From Bin87 sp963663945 (GTDB taxonomy: Bacteria; Chloroflexota; Dehalococcoidia; Lucifugimonadales; UBA3495): DNA of 64,000 nucleotides. The translations under genes and the position numbers were made by a program. The stretch's first letter is position 1; the number at the start of each line of letters is the position of its first letter. The notes below the pieces were generated by a model that saw only the letters and a program-made list of their open reading frames with translations, did not search any database and was not told the origin of the DNA. The DNA lies in NCBI GenBank assembly GCA_963663945.1, contig OY760687.1:2108001-2172000 (forward strand), read 5' to 3'. This document shows, piece after piece, positions 44,571 through 54,870 of the stretch.

Positions 44571-45386
44571 CTAGGCCGAGGACTGGGCGGATCCGGGGGC
44601 CAAAGGAGTGTCGACGCGTAGCAGCCGGCTCAGGTTCGCGGTCGTCACCTCCGCCACCTCCTCTACCGAAATGCCCTTGACCGTGGCCAGGCACTGGGCC
44701 ACGTCGGCCAGGTGACGCGGCTCCGTCCAGTTGTGCCGGTACTTCTTGAACGGCTGCGGGTAGGCGTCGGTCTCCAGCACGATGTTTTCCAGCGGAATAT
44801 CGCGGGCGACTTCGCGCAATTCCTCGAGTCGAGTCAGCGGGCGGGCCAGCGAGATGAAGAAGCCGCAATCGATGGCCTGGCGCGCCGTCTCGGCGTCCCC
44901 TTGGAAATAGTGCATCGCGCCACCCACCAGGCCGGCGTTTTCCTCGCGCAAGACCTTGAAGACCGCCGGATGCGACTCCCGCGAGTGGAAGATGATGGGC
45001 AGGCCCAGGCTCTTGGCAAGGTGGATGTGGGAGCGGAACACCTGGTCCTGCACCTCGTGGTCGGGCGAGGTCGGGAGATAGTCCAAGCCCACCTCGGACA
45101 CGCAAACGACGTGCGGGTTGTCACGCGCCAGCGATTCGAGGCGAGCATAGGCCGCGTCGTCCACGGGATCGTCCGCCTGCATGGGGTGGATGCCCACGCC
45201 AGCGTAGAACATCGGGTGCTCATCGGCCAGCGCGATGCACCGCTCCGTCGACTCGAAGGTGGTGCCGGCAAGAAGGATGTAGCCAACGCCGGCTTCCTGT
45301 GCCCGTTGCAGTATGCCGGGTATTTCCTCCGGCACATACTGGTCCAGATGAGTGTGGGCGTCGCAGTAGATAGGCGTCGTTGGCAT
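44571..45386 (-). CDS. tatD: TatD-family metal-dependent hydrolase
   Basis: This 271-residue TIM-barrel nuclease/phosphodiesterase has the metal site DAHTHLD (H11, H13), SEVGLDY, FHSRES and VLETDAYP. TatD proteins act as 3'-5' DNases in repair. A possible -10 TATACT lies on the minus strand at 45437-45432. The upstream gap is described separately. Confidence 0.85.
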   Translation of the reverse strand: MPTTPIYCDAHTHLDQYVPEEIPGILQRAQEAGVGYILLAGTTFESTERCIALADEHPMFYAGVGIHPMQADDPVDDAAYARLESLARDNPHVVCVSEVGLDYLPTSPDHEVQDQVFRSHIHLAKSLGLPIIFHSRESHPAVFKVLREENAGLVGGAMHYFQGDAETARQAIDCGFFISLARPLTRLEELREVARDIPLENIVLETDAYPQPFKKYRHNWTEPRHLADVAQCLATVKGISVEEVAEVTTANLSRLLRVDTPLAPGSAQSSA

Positions 45387-45759
45387 GGTTTGCTATACCC
45401 TTCACCGGCGTTGCCGGCTGGCACTGTCCGAAGTATAGCATTTGGCGGCCCGGCCGGCACGTCCGGGGATCCAATTGCAGTGGAGCATGCCGCCGCCTGC
45501 CCGCTGTACCGAGCGTCACCGGGAGGTCTGGAATGGGAGCCGTGGCCGAGGCTGCAAGCCGAACCTGGACCACGGTTCCCGGTCCTGTGCGTCGATCTCG
45601 GGGCTATGGCAGGGCGACTGCCCCGGCGGCGACTTGCGCCGTCCGGGACGCGGCCTCGACAAGGAGAACGCAGCCTGGTTGGCGCTCTGACGCAGACACG
45701 CGCCGGCGATGGGAGGAGATAATCGCCATCCGCTCGCCATCGCCGGCAAGCCGTCGGGT
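45387..45759. other. Intergenic region between globin end and tatD start
   Basis: This 373-base gap has only a small CCGGC/GCCGG hairpin at 45405-45417 and the minus-strand TATACT noted for tatD. The open frames here have no family-like content. No terminator was seen for the globin. Confidence 0.5.
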
Positions 45760-46206
45760 TCAGACGAGGGCGGCGGCGGCCTCAGTCGAAGGCGCTTCCT
45801 GATAGCCGGCGGCTTCCATCATGACGCCCGAGAGCAGGCCGTAGGCGTTGGCCCAGGCCGAGGCAACCTCCGGAGTGAAATGGTCGCCAAGGCCCTGCTC
45901 CAGCGTCCACAACAACGCCTGACCCACGGTGTCGTAGTGTGAAGGCTCGACCCCGTAGATCCGGTGCCGGGCGCCCAACCGTTGCACGATGGGCACGAGC
46001 GTGTCCAGGTCGGTGAGGTGATCGACGGCGGTGCCGACCATTTTCATCAGCAGCCGGCCCTGCTGCCGGAGATCCGAGTGGAAAAGTGGTTTCAGGTCGC
46101 CATCCAGCTCAAATAACCGGTCGTAGAAGAGTTCGGCGGCGGTGTCGGCTATGGGCTCGACTTTGGTGAATGACTCCCGCACCAAACGGATTTCTGCGTC
46201 GTTCAT
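45760..46206 (-). CDS. Single-domain globin
   Basis: This 148-residue protein is a globin of the flavohaemoglobin-type group but has no reductase domain. The proximal histidine is H81 (GARHRIYGVEPSHY), with Y28 at position B10, and glutamines near E7 (Q48/Q49), a combination linked to NO or O2 chemistry. The start at 46206 has a GAGGAGG site. A degraded globin lies upstream at 46330-46500. Confidence 0.86.
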   Translation of the reverse strand: MNDAEIRLVRESFTKVEPIADTAAELFYDRLFELDGDLKPLFHSDLRQQGRLLMKMVGTAVDHLTDLDTLVPIVQRLGARHRIYGVEPSHYDTVGQALLWTLEQGLGDHFTPEVASAWANAYGLLSGVMMEAAGYQEAPSTEAAAALV

Positions 46207-46329
46207 CGAGGTTATCCTCCTCACAAAAAATTATTTACGCTGATAAACGCGAGTGATTAATTATGATCAAATTATATTGGCAATCGGGGGATTGTTTCAA
46301 GCGCGTGCAGGGGACGAATCCGTTGCTGC

Positions 46330-46500
46330 ATCAGCCGGTACACGCTGCGCAGCGGTGAGGGCTTCCGCCACGTCCGGTGTGAAGTCGTACCCCAGACCCT
46401 TGCTGAAGGGCGGGTCGAGCGGCCCATTCGAAAGACATTGAACCAGTCGACGGGCCAAAACTCGAAGCCCGATGCGATAGATGCCGAGGTGCGCATCGGG
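46330..46500 (-). pseudogene. Decayed second globin (remnant)
   Basis: On the minus strand, one frame reads AHLGIYRIG, like HRIYGVE of the intact globin, and then KGLGYDFTPDVAEALTAAQ, like the intact QGLGDHFTPEVASAWANAY. The matching continues in another frame (VYRLMQQR). At the DNA level the two regions also align. It lacks the first half of a globin and needs frameshifts. A tandem duplication followed by decay is the simplest reading. Confidence 0.5.
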
Positions 46501-46644
46501 TGTGACCGTCTGTGGTTCGCGCAATCCAGTTGTAGCAGTCATCGTGCGTCCTCCGGGCGCAGTTTGATTCCATGCTACGAGCGCGTTGTTTCCCATTGGT
46601 TACAGCTGGGTAACGCCTGCGCTGCGCCCGACGTCGACGCGCCG

Positions 46645-46673
46645 TTGACAGAAGTGGTGCGCTGGTCTACGAT
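46645..46673 (+). promoter_or_regulatory. Promoter of the suf operon
   Basis: TTGACA (46645-46650) and TACGAT (46668-46673) are 17 bases apart, the ideal sigma70 spacing. Transcription would start near 46680, about 79 bases before sufB. Confidence 0.62.
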
Positions 46674-46678
46674 GATTG

Positions 46679-46695
46679 TTGACCTTAACGGTCGG
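46679..46695 (+). promoter_or_regulatory. IscR/Rrf2-like operator at the suf start
   Basis: TTGACCTTAACGGTCGG is an imperfect palindrome with half-sites TTGAC and GTCGG, 7 bases apart. It agrees with 14 of 17 positions of the core of the E. coli IscR type 1 consensus (YYGACTRWWWYAGTCRR). It overlaps the likely transcription start, where an Rrf2-family Fe-S sensor could repress. No such regulator is next to the operon. Confidence 0.45.
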
Positions 46696-46758
46696 GAATT
46701 ATTGAAACGTCCGCCGGCGCGCCGCTAAAAACCGCCGGCCGGGGAGGAAGCGAGCCCA

Positions 46759-48231
<1,473 letters not shown>

Positions 48232-48290
48232 CGCCTCCGGCTTCCCAGGTTTCCTCACTCCCTCCGAACACAAGGACTCTCAACACGAAG

Positions 48291-49082
48291 ATGACCACCG
48301 CCAACGAATCCGTTTCCCGTATCCTTGAGGTCAAGGACCTCCGCGTGTCCATCGACGACCAGGAAATACTGCGCGGCGTGAACCTTGCGGTAAATCCCGG
48401 CGAAATTCACGCGATCATGGGCCCCAACGGGTCCGGCAAGAGCACCCTGGCCAACACCCTGGCCGGACGGCCGGAATACACCGTCACCGGTGGATCGGCG
48501 ATGTACAAGGGTATGGATCTGCTGAACATGGAGCCGGAAGACCGGGCCCGCGAGGGAGTGTTCCTGGCCTTCCAGTATCCCGTGGAACTGCCCGGGGTGC
48601 GCGCGTGGCAATTCCTCAAAGCCGCGGTGGACGCCAAGCGAGTCCACCTGGGCGAGGAGGAAATGGGCGCCCGCGAGTTTGATCAACTGCTCCGCAGCAA
48701 GGTTGCCGAGGTGGAAATCGATCCGGAATTGGTGCGTCGCTCCGTGAACGAAGGCTTCTCCGGCGGCGAGAAAAAGCGCAACGAAGTGCTGCAGATGGCA
48801 CTGCTGGAGCCCACGCTTTCCCTGCTTGACGAAACCGACTCGGGATTGGATATTGACGCCCTGCGCATCGTGGCGGACGGCGTGAATCGCCTCCGTCGCC
48901 CCGACAACGCAGCGGTGGTGGTGACCCACTACCAGCGCATTCTAAGTTACATAACGCCGGACCAGGTGCACGTGCTGGTCGACGGCCGCATCGTCCGTAG
49001 CGGCGGTCCCGAGTTGGCCGAGGAACTGGAGGCGCGGGGCTACGACTGGGTGCGCGAAGAAGTGGAAGCGGCGGCCGGCTGA
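48291..49082 (+). CDS. sufC: Fe-S cluster assembly ATPase SufC
   Basis: This 263-residue ABC-type ATPase has Walker A GPNGSGKST, signature FSGGEKKRNE, and the Walker B region LSLLDETDSGLDI, with THYQR as the H-loop. It powers conformational change of SufBCD. It starts 59 bases after sufB, with a poor ribosome site, and is followed by a 124-base gap. Confidence 0.95.
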   Translation: MTTANESVSRILEVKDLRVSIDDQEILRGVNLAVNPGEIHAIMGPNGSGKSTLANTLAGRPEYTVTGGSAMYKGMDLLNMEPEDRAREGVFLAFQYPVELPGVRAWQFLKAAVDAKRVHLGEEEMGAREFDQLLRSKVAEVEIDPELVRRSVNEGFSGGEKKRNEVLQMALLEPTLSLLDETDSGLDIDALRIVADGVNRLRRPDNAAVVVTHYQRILSYITPDQVHVLVDGRIVRSGGPELAEELEARGYDWVREEVEAAAG

Positions 49083-49206
49083 AGATCGCTCCCGCATTCT
49101 TGACCCGCACCGTCGGTCGAATTCTGAACCTGCCAGCCTCCAATCAGCACGACGCCGTGCTTTCTGCGGCAACCATTCCCTCTCTACCGACGCCTGAGTA
49201 CGCTGA

Positions 49207-50568
49207 ATGACTACTACTGCACCGAGATCCGTCGCCGACGACTTTCCTAATTACGCCGCCGCGTACGCCGAGCAGCCTGCCGGCAATTCCCCGGTAATCC
49301 ATGAGTTGCGGGAACGCGGCTGGGAGTCCTTCAACCGCCTCGGACTGCCCACCGCCAGGCGCGGCAACGAGCCCTGGAAGTACACCAACGCCGGGCCCAT
49401 TGCGCGCGTAAGCTTCGCGCATGGCGACCTCGCCTCTGGCGGAGAAACGGAGCCTACCCAGGCGGAGGTGCGCGACATCGCTCCCTGGCAGTCGGACTGG
49501 CGCAACCTGGTGGTTGTGGACGGAGTCTTCGCTCCTCGCCTGTCGACCGTAAACGGCGACGGTGCGGGGATCGCCGCCAGCCTGGCCGATGCGATGCTGT
49601 CGGATCCCGAACTTGGCGCGACAGTACTGGGCTACCTGGCGACCCCCGATGACGATGGGTTCGCCGCGCTCAATGCTGCCTTTGCGGGCGATGGTGTGGG
49701 CATCTCGGTGCCAGCGGGAGCGGATGCGGGCGTGATCAACGTCGTCTACCTGACCACCGGGCGGGAACAGCTTCGAGTTGCGCACCCACGGCTCGTAATT
49801 TCTGCCGCTCCAAATTCCCGAGTCACGGTTATCGAAACCTTCGTCGGTCCGGACGCCCGCTACCTCACCAATGCCGTGATGGAAACCTCGGTGGGGGAAG
49901 GGGCCAACGTTGAGCACTACCGTCTTCTCTTCGAAGGCCAGGAAGCCTACCACGTCGGGGTGAGCCGGGTTCTGCAGCAAAAGGACTCGAGGTTCTCCTC
50001 GGTGGCAATCGCTCACGGAGCGGCGCTGGGCCGCAACGATTTTGGCGTTACGCTCGCCGGAACCGGGGCAGAGTGCACGCTCAACGGCCTGTACCTCACT
50101 GGTGGCACCCAGCACATCGACAACTACATCAACATCGACCACGCGGAGCCCTACGGCACCAGCCGGTTGTTCTACAAGGGAATTCTGGACGGCCAGTCTC
50201 GGGCCGTGTTCGGTGGCAATGTAACCGTGCGCAAAGACGCGCAAAAAACCGATGCGCTGCAGACCGACAAGAACCTGCTCCTGTCCGAGGAAGCCGAGGT
50301 CGACAGCAAGCCCAGCCTGCTCATCTACGCCGATGACGTGAAATGCGGGCACGGCGCGACGGCCGGCCATATCGACGAGGACACGGTGTTCTACATGCGG
50401 AGCCGTGGCCTTGATCTGCCGACAACCAGCCGGATCCTGATCCACGCCTTCGCCAGTGAGATCATCGACACGGTGGCGCTGGAGCCGTTGCGGGAATATC
50501 TCGACGAACGGTTCCGGAACGCCATCCCTTCCGCCAGCATCGCCCTGCCCATCGGAGGCCGCTCGTGA
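49207..50568 (+). CDS. sufD: Fe-S cluster assembly subunit SufD
   Basis: This 453-residue subunit is a SufB paralogue. Recognisable parts are the NEPWKYTNAGPI start region, the GTGAECTLNGLYLTGG core, and the CGHGATAGHIDED with FYMRSRGL end, typical of SufD. The last four bases (GTGA) overlap the sufS start. Together with SufB and SufC it forms the scaffold complex. Confidence 0.94.
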   Translation: MTTTAPRSVADDFPNYAAAYAEQPAGNSPVIHELRERGWESFNRLGLPTARRGNEPWKYTNAGPIARVSFAHGDLASGGETEPTQAEVRDIAPWQSDWRNLVVVDGVFAPRLSTVNGDGAGIAASLADAMLSDPELGATVLGYLATPDDDGFAALNAAFAGDGVGISVPAGADAGVINVVYLTTGREQLRVAHPRLVISAAPNSRVTVIETFVGPDARYLTNAVMETSVGEGANVEHYRLLFEGQEAYHVGVSRVLQQKDSRFSSVAIAHGAALGRNDFGVTLAGTGAECTLNGLYLTGGTQHIDNYINIDHAEPYGTSRLFYKGILDGQSRAVFGGNVTVRKDAQKTDALQTDKNLLLSEEAEVDSKPSLLIYADDVKCGHGATAGHIDEDTVFYMRSRGLDLPTTSRILIHAFASEIIDTVALEPLREYLDERFRNAIPSASIALPIGGRS

Positions 50569-51833
50569 CCGCCACTAACGGAGACCCCCACGGTTCCTCC
50601 TACGGTGCGCTGACCGCAGACGACGTGGCACGCATCCGCATGGACTTCCCGGTCCTGGATCAACTCATCAATGGGAAGCCCCTGGTCTATCTGGACAACG
50701 CGGCGACCACGCAAAAACCCCGGCCGGTGATCGATGCGATCAGCAATTATTACCTGCACAACAACGCCAACGTGCACCGCGGTGTGCATACCCTGAGCCA
50801 GCGGGCCACCGACGATTACGAGGTGGGCCGCGAGGCTATTCGCCGGTTCATCAACGCCCCCGACTCCTCCGAGATAATCTACGTGCGCGGGACGACCGAG
50901 GGGCTGAACCTGGTCGCCAGCAGCTATGGGCGCAAGTTCTTCAAGGCCGGAGATGAGGTCATCATCACGGGCATGGAGCACCACTCCAACATCGTGCCGT
51001 GGCAGATTTTGGGCAAGGAAATCGGCATTCGCCTGCGGGTGATCCCCTTCACCGACCAGGGCGAACTGCTGATGGACGAGTACGAGAGCATGCTGAACGA
51101 GCGCACTCGTCTCGTGTCGGTGGTGCATCAATCCAACGCGCTTGGCACCATCAACCCGGTTTCGTCGATCGTCGAGTTGGCCCACGCCCGCGGCATCCCA
51201 GTCATGATCGACGCCGCGCAGTCGATACCGCACATGCCCGTCGACGTGCAGGCTATGGGCGCTGATTTCCTGACCTTCTCCGGACACAAGATGTACGGGC
51301 CGACCGGTATCGGCGTGCTGTGGGGACGGGCGGATCTGCTGAACGACATGCCCCCGTACCAGTCCGGCGGCGAGATGATCCGTTCGGTTACCTACGAGGA
51401 AACCATCTACAACGTGATCCCGCACAAATTCGAGGCCGGCACCCCGGACATCGCCGGCGCCATCGGCCTCGGTGCGGCAGTGGAGTATCTCGAGGCCATC
51501 GGCATGGACCGCATCGCCGCATACGAGCAGGCGCTGATGCGCTACGGCGCCGAGCGTATCTCCGAGATCGAAGGTGTGAGGCTCATCGGCACCGCCGAGA
51601 ACCGGGGTGGCGTCCTGTCTTTCTACATGGAAGCGGCCCACGCCCACGACATCGGGACCATCCTGGACGCCGAGGGCATCGCGGTGCGCACCGGCCACCA
51701 CTGCGCCCAGCCGGTGATGGCCCGCTATGAAATCCCGGCGACGGTGCGAGCTTCCCTGTCCTTCTACAACACCACCGAGGAAATTGACGCCCTGATCAAG
51801 GGCATTGATCGGGTCATTGAGGTTTTCGGCTGA
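50565..51833 (+). CDS. sufS: Cysteine desulfurase SufS
   Basis: This 422-residue PLP enzyme mobilises sulfur from cysteine. Conserved parts: YLDNAATTQKP, the PLP Lys K242 (SGHKMYGPTG), and active-site C380 (RTGHHCAQP). The GTG start overlaps the sufD stop, and the stop TGA overlaps the sufU ATG by one base. It is a group II desulfurase and normally needs SufU or SufE. Confidence 0.95.
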   Translation: MTATNGDPHGSSYGALTADDVARIRMDFPVLDQLINGKPLVYLDNAATTQKPRPVIDAISNYYLHNNANVHRGVHTLSQRATDDYEVGREAIRRFINAPDSSEIIYVRGTTEGLNLVASSYGRKFFKAGDEVIITGMEHHSNIVPWQILGKEIGIRLRVIPFTDQGELLMDEYESMLNERTRLVSVVHQSNALGTINPVSSIVELAHARGIPVMIDAAQSIPHMPVDVQAMGADFLTFSGHKMYGPTGIGVLWGRADLLNDMPPYQSGGEMIRSVTYEETIYNVIPHKFEAGTPDIAGAIGLGAAVEYLEAIGMDRIAAYEQALMRYGAERISEIEGVRLIGTAENRGGVLSFYMEAAHAHDIGTILDAEGIAVRTGHHCAQPVMARYEIPATVRASLSFYNTTEEIDALIKGIDRVIEVFG

Positions 51834-52282
51834 TGGCATCCGACCTGAGCGATCTCTACCAGGAAATCCTTCTCGAACACAACCGGCGGCCCCGCAACTT
51901 CCGTACCCTGGAGGACGCCACCCACCACGCGGACGGTTTCAATCCACTGTGCGGCGACGAGATATCGTTGCAGTTGCGCCTGGAAGAGGACACAGTAGGC
52001 GACGTGGGTTTCCAGGGACACGGCTGCGCCATCAGTCGCGCTTCCGCTTCCCTGCTGACCCAGGCGGTCAAGGGTGCATCGTCCGAGGATGCGATGGCGA
52101 TGTTCAACGAATTTCACCGCATGCTGACGGAACCTGACGCCGAGCTAAACTACGACTTGCTGGGCGATTTGGAAATGCTGGCCGGTGTGATTGCGTATCC
52201 CACGCGCATCAAGTGCGCCATCCTGGCCTGGCACACCCTCAAAGCGGCCATGGACGGCCAGGGCATCGCCACCACCGAATAG
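51833..52282 (+). CDS. sufU: Fe-S scaffold / sulfur acceptor SufU
   Basis: This 149-residue protein has the three conserved cysteines and an aspartate of SufU: C40, D42 (NPLCGDE), C65 (GHGCAISRASASL) and C128 (RIKCAIL). The 63-residue gap between the second and third Cys fits the SufU form with its insertion, rather than IscU. It is translationally coupled to sufS. It likely accepts persulfide from SufS via bound zinc. Confidence 0.92.
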   Translation: MASDLSDLYQEILLEHNRRPRNFRTLEDATHHADGFNPLCGDEISLQLRLEEDTVGDVGFQGHGCAISRASASLLTQAVKGASSEDAMAMFNEFHRMLTEPDAELNYDLLGDLEMLAGVIAYPTRIKCAILAWHTLKAAMDGQGIATTE

Positions 52283-52304
52283 TCGATTCCCTGGGCTCGC
52301 CCTG

Positions 52305-52787
52305 ATGGCTTCCCTGCCCGACAATCCAGACGCGCTCTACGGCGACGTCATCATGGACCACTACCGCAACCCGCGGCATCGCGTGCCTCTGGCCGGCGCC
52401 GACGTTGAAGCCGAGGAGTTCAATCCCTTCTGCGGAGACCGGGCTACTTTGCAGCTGCGTCTCAGTCACGAGGGCGGGCACTCACCCTCCATCAAGGACG
52501 TCAGTGCCCTGGCTGAGGGTTGCAGCATCATCCAGGCCTCCGCCTCGCTGTTGGCCGACAACCTGCAGGGCCGCACCGTGGAACAGGCCGCCGATCTGTC
52601 CCAACTGTTCCGGGACCTTATGCAGGGCAAGCCGCTGCCGCCGGTGGCTCTGTCCGAACTGGGGGATCTGGAGGCCTTGGAAGTGGTCCGCCAATACCCG
52701 GTGCGCATCAAGTGTGCGCTGTTGCCGTGGGTGGCGCTGGAAGAGGGCTTGCGGAAGCTGGACCGGAGGGGTCCAGTCGGCGGTTAG
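52305..52787 (+). CDS. Second SufU-like paralogue
   Basis: This 160-residue protein repeats the sufU pattern with C43, D45 (FCGDR), C73 (EGCSIIQASASLL) and C137 (RIKCALLPW), but with a different sequence otherwise. It begins 22 bases after sufU. The two proteins may work as alternative acceptors for SufS or serve different targets. It ends by overlapping the end of a convergent lipoprotein gene by 4 bases. Confidence 0.85.
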   Translation: MASLPDNPDALYGDVIMDHYRNPRHRVPLAGADVEAEEFNPFCGDRATLQLRLSHEGGHSPSIKDVSALAEGCSIIQASASLLADNLQGRTVEQAADLSQLFRDLMQGKPLPPVALSELGDLEALEVVRQYPVRIKCALLPWVALEEGLRKLDRRGPVGG

Positions 52788-53782
52788 TTGCTCGACGGCG
52801 GGCTGGAGGCCGGCATCTCGGACAGCACCTCCAGCAATCGATAACCATACTTGGGAAGCTCGGGTGGTGGCTCATCCACGCCGGGGAACAGGTCGTACCT
52901 TTCCACGCGCAGCCGGTATTCGAAGCCGTGCCTCCTCGGAAACTCCTCGATCACGCCATAGTACGGTTCGTCGTTCACCACGATACACGCGGCCGTGATT
53001 GGGGCGTTCTCGTAGCATCCCACCCGCCATGGGCCAACGCTGATTTCCATCTCCGTGCCACTCACCGAGGACCGGTTCACGATCTCAAGCAGACGACGGG
53101 TTCCGCTTTCGAAACTCTCAAATCGGACCTGATATTCGAAACCCGGCGCGTATTGAAAGCCATCGATGGAATTGCGCAGGGGTCGGCCATCAACCAGCAG
53201 GCACCTTTCGTCCGATTTCGGGCATTGCACTCGCGCCGGCGCGACCGTCGCTTCCTGAACCGAGCCGGCGACACGGGTTTTTGAAAGCACTGCCAGCAGG
53301 CGATATCCGTACCGGCCAGCGTCCTGGGGAGGCTCCTTCTGGCCGGGGAACGCATCGTATCGTTCGACACGGAGGCGGTATTCGTACCCCGGCTCGTGGG
53401 TGAACCCATCGATCTCTTCGTAGAAGAACTGGCCGCCCACGATCAGGCACATGCGACGGAAGGGCCCATAGCATTCCCGGCGGGCCGGGCCCACGGTGAT
53501 CTCTCGAATCGAGGATGACTCGCCCATCGTTCCGCCGATGGCCGTGGGTTCAACCGCCCGGGGATCGACGGCGGTAGGCTCGGCCGTTGGGAGGGCGATG
53601 GCGGTGGGTTGAACGAGCCTGGGGGCGCTGGCGGTGGGGTCGATCACCCCGGGATTGGTCACTCTGTCATCGACACTCGTTGCCGGCGACTGCCCCGTGC
53701 AGCCGGTAAGAACAAATGCGAGCGCCAGCAGGATCGAGATGGCAGTCCCGGCCACGAAAACGCGGCGACGGCCGGCCGGCAT
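52784..53782 (-). CDS. Lipoprotein with three DUF4377-like repeats
   Basis: This 332-residue protein has a lipobox (FVLTGC), a Pro/Thr/Ala-rich linker (about 30-90) with repeated PTA units, and three similar modules of about 75-85 residues. Each module has the pattern of a cysteine pair in the ECYGPFRRMCLIV / QCPKSDERCLLV / GCYENAPITAACIVV form, then an IDGF or IEEF segment with GYEY/GFEY. This matches DUF4377, often found in secreted bacterial lipoproteins. Function unknown. It is coupled (TAATG) to the upstream DinB gene. Confidence 0.78.
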   Translation of the reverse strand: MPAGRRRVFVAGTAISILLALAFVLTGCTGQSPATSVDDRVTNPGVIDPTASAPRLVQPTAIALPTAEPTAVDPRAVEPTAIGGTMGESSSIREITVGPARRECYGPFRRMCLIVGGQFFYEEIDGFTHEPGYEYRLRVERYDAFPGQKEPPQDAGRYGYRLLAVLSKTRVAGSVQEATVAPARVQCPKSDERCLLVDGRPLRNSIDGFQYAPGFEYQVRFESFESGTRRLLEIVNRSSVSGTEMEISVGPWRVGCYENAPITAACIVVNDEPYYGVIEEFPRRHGFEYRLRVERYDLFPGVDEPPPELPKYGYRLLEVLSEMPASSPPSSN

Positions 53783-54282
53783 TACTTGCCCTGCAACCCT
53801 CGCAGGTAGGCGATATGGCCGACGTGCTGGTACATCTCACCGATGATCTGGCGGAACATGGCGCCTAACGACATCTCCGGCCGGCGCTCCCGGGGGACAC
53901 GCTCCATGTCCTCCGGGGTCAGCGTGTCCAGGTAGGCCAGCGTGGCCCGCCGCACGGAGGCGCGGTAGCGGAGAAACTCGCCCAGATCCACGCCGGGGAA
54001 GTTGTTCACCTGCTCGGCGGTATGTCCGAAGCCGTTGTCGCGGGTGGGCAGGCCGATTTTCTCGTGCCAACCTTCGGTCTCCCACAGTTCGGTCTCGAAC
54101 TGGGCGAAGAACTGGATCCACATGTCCTCGACGCGGACCATGTGCCAGAGTATCCAGCCGATGGAATTGGCGGCGGCGGCCGGCTGCCAGGCCAGTTCGT
54201 CCGGGCCCAGCCCGTCCAGGGCATCCATCAGGAAGCCGTTTTCCTTGTCGAGCGCATCAACGATGAATTCGTTGAGAGTCAT
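53782..54282 (-). CDS. DinB-like protein
   Basis: This 166-residue DinB superfamily protein has histidines in WHMVRVED and QHVGHIAYLRGL, which are metal-site positions of the fold. The GGAGG site before the ATG is good. It is coupled to the downstream lipoprotein gene. The substrate is not known; the superfamily includes thiol-dependent transferases. Confidence 0.8.
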   Translation of the reverse strand: MTLNEFIVDALDKENGFLMDALDGLGPDELAWQPAAAANSIGWILWHMVRVEDMWIQFFAQFETELWETEGWHEKIGLPTRDNGFGHTAEQVNNFPGVDLGEFLRYRASVRRATLAYLDTLTPEDMERVPRERRPEMSLGAMFRQIIGEMYQHVGHIAYLRGLQGK

Positions 54283-54301
54283 GCGAGGACCTCCGGGGTT
54301 C

Positions 54302-54811
54302 TCAGGCGGGGGTAGGCGCCGCGACGCGAGCTGCCATTTCGCGGTCCAGAAGCAGCAGTGCGTCGCTGCGGCCGGCCACCTTATTCAGAGAGGCAATCAC
54401 GTCGCGGGCCGTTTTCTCTTCTTCGACCTGCTCGTTCACGAACCACTGCAACATGACCTGGCTGGCAAAATCGGCAGACTCGGCAGCGACGGCGTACAGT
54501 TGATTTATCAACTGGGAAACGTGCTGCTCGTGGCCGAGGGTTTGACGCATCACGTCTTCGACCGAATCAAACTCAATCGGTGGCTGTTCGATGGGCAGCA
54601 GCGTGACTCGCCCGTCACGGTCCTCGAGGTAGGTCAGGATACGCATCGCGTGGTCGTATTCTTCCTGGCTCTGGATGCGCATCCAGTGGGCAAACCCCGG
54701 GAGGTCTATCGAGTCGCAGTAGGTGGACATGGACAGGTAGAGATACGACGAGTAGAACTCGGCGTTGATGTGGCGATTGAACGCCTCCTGCAAGGCGGTG
54801 CTGACGGCCAT
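54302..54811 (-). CDS. Ferritin (non-haem, FtnA-like)
   Basis: This 169-residue four-helix protein stores iron. Ferroxidase residues are seen as E18 (INAEFYSSY), E50/E51 with H54 (QEEYDHAM), and the C-terminal QVEEEKT. The start at 54811 is chosen for its GGAG site; the frame is open upstream but not family-like. It lies downstream of the hydrolase gene and near the suf genes, so iron handling seems to be grouped here. Confidence 0.88.
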   Translation of the reverse strand: MAVSTALQEAFNRHINAEFYSSYLYLSMSTYCDSIDLPGFAHWMRIQSQEEYDHAMRILTYLEDRDGRVTLLPIEQPPIEFDSVEDVMRQTLGHEQHVSQLINQLYAVAAESADFASQVMLQWFVNEQVEEEKTARDVIASLNKVAGRSDALLLLDREMAARVAAPTPA

Positions 54812-54870
54812 GGTGGTACTCCGCGTGAATATCCCCTGGGGCGTTGTAAACCGGTTTGTTGCGCCGGCGC

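Larger units (their letters stand above)
46207..46758. other. Intergenic region between globin and sufB
   Basis: This 552-base gap holds an AT-rich patch near the globin start (about 46225-46275), a decayed globin copy (46330-46500), the suf promoter (46645-46673), and its operator-like palindrome (46679-46695). No intact gene was seen. Confidence 0.65.

Noticed and set aside
44566..45105. 179-codon frame overlapping tatD
   Set aside because: It is a frame shadow of the tatD gene on the same strand.
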